Shown: positions 56,290 to 64,000 of the stretch, in pieces
Layout: each line of letters begins with the position of its first letter
Numbering within the stretch: position 1 is the first letter of the stretch
From: Stakelama portus
Lineage (GTDB): Bacteria; Pseudomonadota; Alphaproteobacteria; Sphingomonadales; Sphingomonadaceae
DNA: 64,000 nt
Assembly: GCF_003171655.1 (NCBI RefSeq)
Contig: NZ_QFZL01000003.1
Coordinates: 1 to 64,000 of the forward strand
Direction of reading: 5' to 3'
Notes under the pieces: generated by a model
Databases searched by the model: none
What the model was told of the DNA's origin: nothing
Seen by the model: the letters and a program-made list of their open reading frames with translations, nothing else
Program-made: the position numbers and the translations under genes

Positions 56290-57876
56290 TTAGTGGCGCG
56301 TCTCACCCGCAGTGTTGAAGCCCGCGGCAGCCGGTTCGGCGAGCTCGGGCTCGCCCGCCATCTCGTCGTCCTTCAGCGTGTCGAGATGCATCAGCTTCTT
56401 GACGAAGGGCGATACGACCAGCACCGCGACCCCGATCGCGGTCGCACCCCAGCCCACTGTCTGCCAGACCTGCAGATACAGTTCCTTGGCCGCTTCGCCG
56501 CCTTCGGCACCTTCGGCACCGGCAAGCGCCGAAATCTGACCCGCGACGAAATTGCCGCCGGCAGTCGCAAAGAACCAGCCGCCCATGATCAGCCCCGCCA
56601 TATGCCATGGCGCCAGCCGGTTCATCGCCGACAGCCCCACGGGCGACAGCGAAAGCTCACCCATGGTGTGGAGCAGATACAGCGCGACGATCAGCCACAT
56701 CGAGGTCTGGACGTTGAGGCCCATCGCCGTCGCGCCATAGGTGAGGACCAGAAAGCCCACGCCGACGCCGACGATGCCAAGGCCGAATTTGGCCGGGGTC
56801 GAGGGTTCGACGCCCCTGCGTCCCAGCGACGTCCACATCCACGCAAAGACCGGGCCGAGCAGGATGATGAAGGCCGAATTGACCGACTGGAACCAGGTCG
56901 CCGGAACTTCCCAGCCAAAGATCATGCGGTCGACATAGCGATCGGTATAGAGATTCACCGATGCGCCGGCCTGTTCGAACAGGCCCCAGAACACCGGCTG
57001 AAGCACCAGCAGGAAGATGATCACCAGAATGCGGTCGCGTTCGTGCCGGTTGAGCTTGGTGAAGGCGATATAGGCGATATAGCCGAGCAGCGCCGCGCCA
57101 AAGATCAGCAGCAGCCAGCCGACCACCGATGTGAGCTGGATCAGCACCCACAGCACGCCGACCGCCGCCAGTCCGGCAAGGTAGAGCAGCCATTCGCGCG
57201 GAACGCCGACGACCTTTTCCTTCAGAAGCGCCGGATTATGCGCCTCGCCCTTGCCGAGCAGCAGGGGTTTGCCGAGCACGAACACGATCAGGCCGAGCAG
57301 CATGCCCACGCCCGCCGCGCCAAAGCCGTAGGACCAGCCGTAACGCTCGCCCAGATAGCCCGCGATCAGCACGCCGATGAACGAACCCAGGTTAATCCCC
57401 ATGTAGAAGATCGTGTAGGCGCCGTCGCGACGCACGTCCGTCTTGGGATATAGCTGGCCGACAATGACCGAGATATTCCCCTTGAGGAAGCCCGAGCCGA
57501 CGATGATGAACGACAGGGCGAGCCAGAAGATGTTGATCGTCGGATCGCCCTGACCGCCCGCGCCTTCGAACGCCATCAGGAAATGGCCCGCGGTCAGCAC
57601 CACCGCGCCGAACATCGTCGCCTTGCGTTGCCCCAGATATTTGTCGGCAAGCCAGCCGCCGAGCACCGGCGTGATATAGACCAGCGAGGTATAGGCACCA
57701 TAGATGACCGAGGCATCGCCATCGGAAAACAGCCAGTGTTTGGTGAGATAGAAGATGAGCAGCGCACGCATCCCGTAATAGGAAAAGCGCTCCCACATCT
57801 CGGCGAAGAACAGGATATAAAGGCCGAGCGGATGACCCAGAAAGGTCTTTTCGGCCGCAGTGGCGGAGGTTGCCAT
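56290..57876 (-). CDS. POT/PTR family peptide transporter
   Basis: This 528-residue protein has 12-14 membrane segments and the POT motifs EMWERFSYYGMRALLIFYL and GGWLADKYLGQRKATM (ExxERFxYYG plus GGxxADxxLG). It should import di- and tripeptides with protons. The start is taken at the ATG at 57876; a TTG 18 bases upstream with GGGAG closer to it is possible. It is long at the C-terminus with a polar tail. Confidence 0.93.
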   Translation of the reverse strand: MATSATAAEKTFLGHPLGLYILFFAEMWERFSYYGMRALLIFYLTKHWLFSDGDASVIYGAYTSLVYITPVLGGWLADKYLGQRKATMFGAVVLTAGHFLMAFEGAGGQGDPTINIFWLALSFIIVGSGFLKGNISVIVGQLYPKTDVRRDGAYTIFYMGINLGSFIGVLIAGYLGERYGWSYGFGAAGVGMLLGLIVFVLGKPLLLGKGEAHNPALLKEKVVGVPREWLLYLAGLAAVGVLWVLIQLTSVVGWLLLIFGAALLGYIAYIAFTKLNRHERDRILVIIFLLVLQPVFWGLFEQAGASVNLYTDRYVDRMIFGWEVPATWFQSVNSAFIILLGPVFAWMWTSLGRRGVEPSTPAKFGLGIVGVGVGFLVLTYGATAMGLNVQTSMWLIVALYLLHTMGELSLSPVGLSAMNRLAPWHMAGLIMGGWFFATAGGNFVAGQISALAGAEGAEGGEAAKELYLQVWQTVGWGATAIGVAVLVVSPFVKKLMHLDTLKDDEMAGEPELAEPAAAGFNTAGETRH

Positions 57877-58000
57877 CAGGCGTTCAGCTCCCAATTACGT
57901 CGGATGGCGGCATGCCGCCAGGATGGCGCGCAGCCTAACGGCGAAATTCGCGCTGTGAAGCCCGGTTGTTGGCACGGCATGCCGCTGATAGTGCAGCGAA

Positions 58001-58594
58001 ATGGATTTCAACGATCGTTCCACGCCGCTTTCGCTGCTGCGTACCCGCCGTTCGGGCAAGCCGCGCGACCTGGTCGCGCCGGGCCCGTCGCCGGCACAGC
58101 TTCTGGAAATGGCGGCAATCGCCGCGCGCACGCCCGACCATGGCAAGCTTGCGCCATGGCGGTTCGTGATCGTCCCCGACGATGCCCGCGCGGCGCTTGC
58201 CGACGCGATGGTCGCCGCCCAGCGCGCCGACAAACCCGATTGCACGCCACGCGACGATGATACCGCGCGGCAATTCGCGTTACAGGCCCCTTCACTGGTC
58301 GTCGTGCTCTTCTCTCCCGTGCCCGAACACAAGATTCCGATATGGGAACAGCAATTGTCGGCGGGCGCGGCGTGCATGAACCTGCTCCACGCCGCGCATG
58401 CGATGGGCTTTGCCGGCGGATGGCTGACCGGATGGGCCGCCTATTCGGATCGGGTGCGCGACCTGTTCGGCACGGCGCCCGAGCAGGTGGCGGGATTCGT
58501 CTTCCTCGGCACGCCGGCGCGCGAGCTGCAGGAGCGGCCGCGCGGTATCACGGATCGAACCGTCACCCTCTGGAGTTCTACGGGGGTGGACTAA
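58001..58594 (+). CDS. Nitroreductase family protein
   Basis: This 197-residue flavoprotein of the YdjA-like type has RRSGKPRDLVAPGPS, an ARTPDHGKLAPWRFV FMN segment, and GAACMNLLHAAHAMGFAGGWLTGWAAY. It should reduce nitro- or quinone-type substrates with NAD(P)H. Followed within 26 bases by a GntR regulator gene in the same direction; the two might be co-regulated. Confidence 0.88.
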   Translation: MDFNDRSTPLSLLRTRRSGKPRDLVAPGPSPAQLLEMAAIAARTPDHGKLAPWRFVIVPDDARAALADAMVAAQRADKPDCTPRDDDTARQFALQAPSLVVVLFSPVPEHKIPIWEQQLSAGAACMNLLHAAHAMGFAGGWLTGWAAYSDRVRDLFGTAPEQVAGFVFLGTPARELQERPRGITDRTVTLWSSTGVD

Positions 58595-58620
58595 CCCCTC
58601 AATTGGTGTATTAAAGCAGC

Positions 58621-58977
58621 ATGACAGCCCTTGAGCACGATGATTCGCCAGTTTACTTGAAACTGCGTGCGATTATTGCGGCAGCGATCCTGCGCGGGCA
58701 ATATCGTGCGGGAGACCAGCTTCCTTCGGTCCGCGCGCTGGCCGCCGAACATGGCGCCAATCCGCTCACCGTGGCCAAGGCCTATCAGAGTTTTCAGGAC
58801 GATGACTATGTCGAAGTACGCCGCGGCGTGGGCATGTTCATCCTGCCGGGCGCAGTCGAACGGTTGCGCGTTGCAGAGCGCGAGCGCTTCCTGAACGGCT
58901 ATTGGCCCAAGGTGCGCGATCACATCGCGCTGCTCGGGCTCGACGCCCGCGAATTGTTCGACAACGAACTGGCCTGA
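58621..58977 (+). CDS. GntR-family (YtrA-type) transcriptional regulator
   Basis: This 118-residue protein has a winged helix at about 10-78 (YLKLRAIIAAAILRGQYRAGDQLPSVRALAAEHGANPLTVAKAYQ, read in parts) and a short helical tail, the YtrA layout. Such regulators usually control ABC transporters or their own operons. A TTGGTGTATTAAAG stretch (58601-58614) just before the ATG may be a promoter or its operator. Confidence 0.88.
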   Translation: MTALEHDDSPVYLKLRAIIAAAILRGQYRAGDQLPSVRALAAEHGANPLTVAKAYQSFQDDDYVEVRRGVGMFILPGAVERLRVAERERFLNGYWPKVRDHIALLGLDARELFDNELA

Positions 58978-59058
58978 TTGCGCGCGTCGCGTTCGCGGCG
59001 GCCGTTTCAACCCGATCGCGACAGGCGCACTTCCTGCTGACGGCCGGGTCGCTGAGGG

Positions 59059-60333
59059 TCAGGCCGACTCGCGCTGCGACGGTGTCGGCACCGCCGCTGC
59101 ATCATTGCCCGCACCCAATGCGCGTTCGGCTTCCGCCATATAATCGCGCGTGATCGGCAAGCCAGTCCGCGAGCGCGAGAACTGAAGCTGGTAATTCACC
59201 ATCCCGCCCTCGGCAAAGCTGACATAGGAGCCGGCGAGGTAGAAGATCCACATGCGATAGAAGCGCTCGTCATACAGATCGACGATGGCGTCCTTCGCCG
59301 CGACGCAGCGATCATACCATTGCTTGAGCGTATAGGCATAATGGAGGCGCAGCACTTCCAGATCGGTCATGAACATGCGCATCCCCTCATATCCCTGCGC
59401 GATTTCGGACAGCGCGGGGATATAGCCGCCGGGGAAGATATATTTGGCGGTGAAGGCGTCGGTGACGCCCGGTCGCCCCGCCCTGCCGATCGTATGGATC
59501 AGCATCACGCCTTCGGGCGTCAGCAGCTCGCGGCATTTGGCGAAGAAGGTGCGATATTGCGGCGTGCCGACATGTTCGAACATGCCGACCGACACGATCC
59601 GGTCGAACGGACCGGCAATGTCGCGATAATCGATCAGTTCGAACCGGACATGATCGGCAACCCCCGCTTCGGCGGCGCGGCGGCGGGCGACCTTCAGCTG
59701 TTCTTCGGACAGGGTGATGCCGGTGACATCGGCGCCGGTCTTGCGATGGATATACAGCGCCATCCCGCCCCAGCCGCAGCCGATATCGAGCACGCGCATC
59801 CCCGGCGCGATCGCCAGCTTGGCAACGATATGCGCTTTCTTGTCGATCTGCGCCCGTTCGAGCGTTTCGGTTTCGGGGTCGGTCCAATAGGCGCAGCTAT
59901 ATTGGCGGTCGGCATCCAGAAACAGATCGTAGAGCCGGTCCGACAGATCGTAATGATGCGCGACGTTGCGCTTCGAACGGCGGCGCTGATTCACGCGGCC
60001 GATCCGGTGCGACACGCCCAGGATCGCACGCTGGAGCGGTCCGGGTTCGAGGACCGGTCGCCCTTCTTCCCAGCGCGTATTGCGCGACACGATCGAAAGC
60101 AGGCCGAGAATATCGCCCTGTTCGAAGGTCAGCCCCCCGTTCATGAAGCTTTCGGCTGCGCCCAGACTGGGGTCGCGCGCGATCGCTGCGGCGACGCCCT
60201 TGCCCATATGGATGGTGACGGGAGCGAGGTCGGGATCGGGTGCGCCGAATGTCCGCCGACTGCCATCGGCGTGGATAACGGTCAGCTCGCCGCGTTTGAT
60301 CGTGCGCCCCAGAATACGGTCGATCAGAGCCAT
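59059..60333 (-). CDS. Cyclopropane-fatty-acid synthase family methyltransferase
   Basis: This 424-residue protein has an N-terminal lipid-binding part (about 1-110), then the SAM motif VLDIGCGWGGMALYI. Before it are KRNVAHHYDLSDRLYDLFLD and YSCAYWTDP, and later MFEHVGTPQY and YIFPGGYIPAL, all typical of CFA synthases. It transfers a methylene from SAM to membrane lipid double bonds. A related function (for example fatty acid 10-methylation) cannot be excluded. Confidence 0.9.
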   Translation of the reverse strand: MALIDRILGRTIKRGELTVIHADGSRRTFGAPDPDLAPVTIHMGKGVAAAIARDPSLGAAESFMNGGLTFEQGDILGLLSIVSRNTRWEEGRPVLEPGPLQRAILGVSHRIGRVNQRRRSKRNVAHHYDLSDRLYDLFLDADRQYSCAYWTDPETETLERAQIDKKAHIVAKLAIAPGMRVLDIGCGWGGMALYIHRKTGADVTGITLSEEQLKVARRRAAEAGVADHVRFELIDYRDIAGPFDRIVSVGMFEHVGTPQYRTFFAKCRELLTPEGVMLIHTIGRAGRPGVTDAFTAKYIFPGGYIPALSEIAQGYEGMRMFMTDLEVLRLHYAYTLKQWYDRCVAAKDAIVDLYDERFYRMWIFYLAGSYVSFAEGGMVNYQLQFSRSRTGLPITRDYMAEAERALGAGNDAAAVPTPSQRESA

Positions 60334-60404
60334 AGGCTGCAGTTAAGGACAAATACCTAGCCGCGCCATAGCGATTCCACGATTTTTGCGATCGATTGAA
60401 TCGA

Positions 60405-61166
60405 TCAGATGCCGGCATACCAGTCGTAATCGGCGACATCTTCCCAAAAGCCGCCCTTGCCGCGCCCGATGTTCGAAAGGCTCGCGACCGCTTCGATGCC
60501 CATCACATATTTCGCCTGCTTGTATCCCAGCTGGCGTTCGACGCGCAGCCGCACCGGCGCGCCATGGCCGATCGACAACAGCCGGTCGTTCATCGCCCAG
60601 GCAAGGATGGTCTGCGGATGGAAGGCATCGATCAGGTCGATCGATTCATAATAGGCCGTCGATCCGTGCCGGTCGGCGCAATGGAAGACGATATAATTCG
60701 CATCCTCGCGCAACCCCGCAAGGTCGAGCAGATGCGACAGGCGTGGCCCCTGCCATTTGCCGATCGCGCTCCACCCCTCGACGCAATCGTGGCGCGTGAT
60801 CTGCGCGCGCTGCGGCAATGCGCGCAGCTGTGCCAGGCTGACCGACAAGGGGCGGCGGACCAGACCGCGCACCTGCAGCCGCCAGTCGCGAAACCCGTCC
60901 GCGGCCAGCGCACGATATTCGTCGGTTCCCGGATTGGTCGCGCCATTGGTGCGAAAGCGCGGGCTCATCTGGTCGGGGCGATATTCGGGCGCGAGCGCGT
61001 CGCGCCCCTGCAATCTGCGTTGCAGCGTCCGGTGAAAATCCTCGCCCTGAAACAACAGCGCCTTCGCCGTTTCGTTACGCCCGACTGCGTCGCACCCGGT
61101 GAGCAGCGCACCCGCACCGGTGACGAGCCCCGCCGTGACGGCGCGGCGGGATATCAGGCGGCTCAT
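60405..61166 (-). CDS. Sulfite-oxidase-type molybdopterin oxidoreductase (MsrP-like)
   Basis: This 253-residue protein has a Tat signal (SRRAVTAGLVTGAGALL) that also contains a lipobox LTGC (Cys 25). The catalytic domain has the Mo-ligand Cys 128 in RHDCVEGWSAIGKW and GAPVRLRVERQLGYKQAKYV. It resembles MsrP/YedY and sulfite oxidase catalytic subunits and would act outside the inner membrane. Its ATG overlaps the stop of the cytochrome b gene (ATGA), so the two form one enzyme. Confidence 0.88.
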   Translation of the reverse strand: MSRLISRRAVTAGLVTGAGALLTGCDAVGRNETAKALLFQGEDFHRTLQRRLQGRDALAPEYRPDQMSPRFRTNGATNPGTDEYRALAADGFRDWRLQVRGLVRRPLSVSLAQLRALPQRAQITRHDCVEGWSAIGKWQGPRLSHLLDLAGLREDANYIVFHCADRHGSTAYYESIDLIDAFHPQTILAWAMNDRLLSIGHGAPVRLRVERQLGYKQAKYVMGIEAVASLSNIGRGKGGFWEDVADYDWYAGI

Positions 61167-61930
61167 TCCCCGTCTCCTTCGGGCACGCGCCAGCGGCCGG
61201 TGATCATCGAACGCACTTCGTTGAACGGCCCGGCCAGGATCACCAAAGTCAGATGGACGATGATGAACAACGTGATCAGCGATGCGCAGATGAAATGCAC
61301 CGATCGCGCCGATTGCCGCCCGCCGAATATATCGAGCAGCCATGGCCAGGCCGCATCCATCCCCGGCGACAGCGCCAGCCCGGTGAAGATCATCAGCGGG
61401 ATCAGCAGAAAGATCACCCCGACATAGCTGAGCTTTTGAAAGACATTATAGCGGTCGGGATGCGCCGGATCGTGGAAGCGAAAGGCGAGATGCGCGCGAA
61501 AATCATGCCACAGCGCCCGCCAGTGCAGATCGGGCAGGCGCAGCCGCAAATCGCGCTGGAAATGCCGGTTGAACAGGCTGGCGATCATGAAGGCGAGCAG
61601 TCCGAACGCAAAGACCAGCGCGAAGAACAAATGCCATCGCCGCGCCAGCGCCAGGCTGTAATAGCTGGGAATGGTGATCTGCCAGTCGCCGATGACCGGC
61701 CCGAAATCGACGAACCGCGGCAGGCTGAGCCAGGGCGTATCGAAATTGGCGCCGTAATTGCCCCAATAAAGATGCGGATGCGCGTCCGAAATCACCATGC
61801 CGCTGCCGATCAGGATGATGATCGCAACCGCATTGACCCAATGCCAGATTCGCGTTGCCAGCCGGTGCCGGAAAACGACCTGCCGCGCAGGCGCTTGGGT
61901 TATCGTCTCCCGCTGCAGTTCTTCGCTCAC
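61163..61930 (-). CDS. Cytochrome b561-type membrane subunit
   Basis: This 255-residue protein has four to five membrane segments and His residues spaced as heme ligands (RIWHWVNAVAIIILIGSG, RRWHLFFALVFAFG, SVHFICASLITLFIIVH). It resembles hydrogenase/formate dehydrogenase cytochrome b subunits rather than the MsrQ (YedZ) fold. It would pass electrons from the quinone pool to or from the molybdopterin protein encoded next. Divergent from the HerA-like gene. Confidence 0.88.
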   Translation of the reverse strand: MSEELQRETITQAPARQVVFRHRLATRIWHWVNAVAIIILIGSGMVISDAHPHLYWGNYGANFDTPWLSLPRFVDFGPVIGDWQITIPSYYSLALARRWHLFFALVFAFGLLAFMIASLFNRHFQRDLRLRLPDLHWRALWHDFRAHLAFRFHDPAHPDRYNVFQKLSYVGVIFLLIPLMIFTGLALSPGMDAAWPWLLDIFGGRQSARSVHFICASLITLFIIVHLTLVILAGPFNEVRSMITGRWRVPEGDGE

Positions 61931-62014
61931 GCGCTGCCTCCTGTCGCTGCCCGACGATAGACGAACGCGCCGCCCCGGCCTAGGAGTTCGGGCGAGCGCG
62001 AGGGGGAAGGGATC

Positions 62015-63616
62015 ATGGCTTCAGACAGCATCTATCTGGGTTCGGCGGGCGACGCGCAAAAGTTACTGATGCTGAAACGCGCCAATCGCCACGGGCTGAT
62101 CGCGGGCGCGACCGGCACCGGCAAGACCGTGACGCTGCAGGGGATTGCCGAGGGATTTTCCGACGCCGGGGTGCCGGTGTTCGTTTCCGATGTGAAGGGC
62201 GACCTGTCGGGCCTCGGCATGGCCGGATCGCCCATGGCGAAAACGCACGAACCCTTTTCGAAGCGCGCGGCCGAAATCGGCTATACCGACTGGGCCTATC
62301 GCGCGATGCCGGTGCAATATTGGGATTTGTTCGGCGAACAGGGCCACCCGGTCCGCGCGACGCTTTCCGAAATGGGGCCGCTGCTGCTGTCGCGGCTGAT
62401 GGACCTCAACGATGTTCAGGAAGGCGTGCTGACCATCGCCTTTCACCTGGCGGATGAGGAAGGGCTGCTACTGCTCGACCTCGACGATCTTCAGGCGATG
62501 CTCGCCCATTGCGCCGAGCGCGCCGACGAACTTTCGACGCGCTACGGCAATGTCAGCAAGGCCAGCGTCGGCGCGATCCAGCGCTCGCTGCTCCAGCTGC
62601 GCAGCCAGGGCGGGGCGCATTTCTTCGGCGAACCCGCGCTCGACATCGCCGATTTCCTACGCACCGATGACAACGGACGCGGCATCATCAACGTGCTCGC
62701 CGCCGACAAGCTGATGGCGAGCCCGCGGCTCTATGGCACCTTCCTGCTCTGGTTGCTCTCCGAACTGTTCGAAACGCTTCCCGAAGTCGGCGATCCGGAA
62801 AAGCCCAAACTCGTCTTCTTTTTCGATGAAGCCCATTTGCTGTTCGACGATGCGCCCAAGGCATTGTCGGAAAAGATCGAGCAGGTCGTCCGCCTGATCC
62901 GGTCGAAAGGCGTCGGCGTCTATTTCGTCACGCAAAACCCGGTCGATGTGCCCGACGATGTGTCAGGCCAGCTGGGCAATCGCGTCCAGCACGCGCTGCG
63001 CGCCTTCACGCCCAAGGAGCAAAGGGCGATCAAGGCGGCGGCGGAAACCTTTCGCGCCAATCCCGGCGTCGATGTCGTCACTGCGATCACCGAGCTGAGG
63101 GTCGGCGAGGCGTTGGTGTCGCTGCTGCAGCCCGATGGCGCGCCCGCCCCGGTCGATCGCACGCTGATCAAGCCGCCGATGAGCCGCGTCGGCCCGGTGA
63201 CGCCGGAGGAACGCAAGCTGCTGATCGAAACCGATGCGGTCGGCGCCCGATACGATATGGCGATCGACCGCGAATCGGCCGAGGAAATCCTTGCCGCCAA
63301 GGCGCAGGAAGCCGCCGCTGCCGCCGCGCAGGAAAAGGCGCAGGACGAAGCCGAAAAGGCGGCCGCCGCCCGTGCGAAGGAAGAAGCACGCGCCGCCAAG
63401 GAAGCCGCCCGCCAGCAGCGCGAGGCCGATCGCGCCGCCGCCAACTCGCCCTGGGGCAAGATGGCGAACAGCGCCGCCCGCTCCGCCTCCACATCGATCG
63501 GGCGCCAGCTCGGCAATGCCGTCGGCGCCGCAATCTTCGGCAAATCAACGCGCCAGTCGCGCGCGGCGGGGCAAAAACTGGTGCGCGGCATATTGGGCGG
63601 CCTGTTCCGGGGGTAG
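62015..63616 (+). CDS. HerA-like ATPase (DUF853/YjgR family)
   Basis: This 533-residue P-loop ATPase has Walker A GATGTGKT (31-38), [16 protein letters not shown], Walker [12 protein letters not shown], and [35 protein letters not shown] (read in parts). The C-terminal part has a long Ala/Lys/Glu-rich coiled coil (about 425-480) and a Gly-rich end. It is a single-gene HerA/FtsK-like protein of unknown role; no NurA or partner is next to it. GAGGGGGAAGGG precedes the ATG. Confidence 0.92.
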   Translation: MASDSIYLGSAGDAQKLLMLKRANRHGLIAGATGTGKTVTLQGIAEGFSDAGVPVFVSDVKGDLSGLGMAGSPMAKTHEPFSKRAAEIGYTDWAYRAMPVQYWDLFGEQGHPVRATLSEMGPLLLSRLMDLNDVQEGVLTIAFHLADEEGLLLLDLDDLQAMLAHCAERADELSTRYGNVSKASVGAIQRSLLQLRSQGGAHFFGEPALDIADFLRTDDNGRGIINVLAADKLMASPRLYGTFLLWLLSELFETLPEVGDPEKPKLVFFFDEAHLLFDDAPKALSEKIEQVVRLIRSKGVGVYFVTQNPVDVPDDVSGQLGNRVQHALRAFTPKEQRAIKAAAETFRANPGVDVVTAITELRVGEALVSLLQPDGAPAPVDRTLIKPPMSRVGPVTPEERKLLIETDAVGARYDMAIDRESAEEILAAKAQEAAAAAAQEKAQDEAEKAAAARAKEEARAAKEAARQQREADRAAANSPWGKMANSAARSASTSIGRQLGNAVGAAIFGKSTRQSRAAGQKLVRGILGGLFRG

Positions 63617-63672
63617 CGGACCAACACTCGCCCCCCTTGCGCCCGTGCCCCCGCGACCGCATCTGGCCCGGC

Positions 63673-64000
63673 ATGACCGATTTCCACAGCTACCGCCCCG
63701 CCGACGGCCACGGCCTGCCGCACGACCCGCTCAACGCCATCGTCGCGCCGCGACCGATCGGATGGGTCAGCACGCTATCGACCGAGGGCAAGCGCAACCT
63801 TGCGCCCTACAGCTTCTTCAACCTGTTCAACTATCGCCCGCCGATCATCGGCTTCTGCTCGGTGGGGTGGAAGGACAGCGTGGCGAACGCAAAGGCGACC
63901 GGCGAATTCGTCTGGAACCTCGCGACCCGCGATCTCGCCGAAGTGATGAACACCACATCGGCGATGACTGATGCCGACGAATTCGACCTTGCCGGGCTCG
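63673..64000 (+). CDS. Flavin reductase family protein (partial, runs off window)
   Basis: The first 109 residues are visible: DFHSYRPADGHGLPHDPLNAIVAPRPIGWVST then NLAPYSFFNLFNYRPPIIGFCSVGWKDSVANAKATGEFVWNLATR (read in parts). This is the split-barrel FMN-binding fold of the flavin reductase-like family, with typical PRPIGWVST and APYSFFN. Start at the ATG at 63673, 56 bases after the HerA-like gene. The C-terminus is outside the window. Confidence 0.88.
   Translation, partial: MTDFHSYRPADGHGLPHDPLNAIVAPRPIGWVSTLSTEGKRNLAPYSFFNLFNYRPPIIGFCSVGWKDSVANAKATGEFVWNLATRDLAEVMNTTSAMTDADEFDLAGL

Overview
The window reads as chromosomal DNA from a high-GC alphaproteobacterium, most likely a sphingomonad (Sphingomonadaceae/Sphingomonadales). 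The reasons are the cytochrome oxidase assembly order ctaB - coxF-like - ctaG - coxC - DUF983 - SURF1 - thrC, the abundance of TonB/type B esterase functions, and short intergenic palindromes built on TCGACAAGCTCAG-like arms. This is an inference from gene content and style, not from a search.

1-11 kb: the right end of an IS5-family insertion sequence, then (minus strand) a lower-GC small gene in the immunity position and a giant RHS/YD-repeat protein of about 3440 residues with a LysM domain, a hydrophobic Gly/Ala-rich segment and a variable C-terminal tip. This looks like a polymorphic toxin/immunity pair.

11-31.4 kb: one long, tightly overlapping flagellar operon on the minus strand, flgF-flgG-flgA-flgH-flgI-flgB-flgC-fliE-fliF-orf109-fliH-fliI-fliJ-(fliK position)-flgD-flgE-fliM-fliN-fliO-fliP-fliA-TPR-orf117-TPR-fliR-flhB-flhA. 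fliQ lies alone on the plus strand, tail-to-tail with flhA. It encodes rod, rings, hook, export gate and ATPase, but no FliG, stator, flagellin, filament cap or chemotaxis gene is present here. The FliM homologue lacks the usual N-terminal CheY-binding peptide, FliF is short, and FlhB carries NPQH in place of NPTH.

31.6-41.6 kb: a probable ester-uptake and hydrolysis locus. It holds a TetR regulator, a TonB-dependent receptor, a beta-lactamase-fold serine hydrolase, two type B carboxylesterases and a Tat-signal MmgE/PrpD protein. Both divergent intergenic regions carry the same 26-bp element (23/26 identical), which ties these genes into one regulon. One esterase has a 10-bp tandem duplication that throws its well-placed ATG and Tat signal out of frame.

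41.7-48.8 kb: a small unknown gene and a NUDIX hydrolase, then the oxidase assembly operon (without coxB/coxA), threonine synthase and an RlmI-like methyltransferase. A 262-bp MITE-like element with CTAG target duplications sits exactly at the SURF1 stop codon, and its ends match the IS5-family end at position 109-127.

48.8-64 kb: a double-hotdog thioesterase preceded by a complete cobalamin riboswitch and a perfect 20-bp palindrome; heme exporter genes ccmA/ccmB; a small zincin; PhhB; an SDR; an osmoprotectant ABC transporter with fused permease and binding protein; NnrU; a POT peptide transporter; a nitroreductase; a YtrA-type GntR regulator; a cyclopropane-fatty-acid-synthase-like enzyme; a molybdopterin oxidoreductase with its cytochrome b; a HerA-like ATPase; and the start of a flavin reductase cut by the window end. 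I saw no tRNA, rRNA or CRISPR array.
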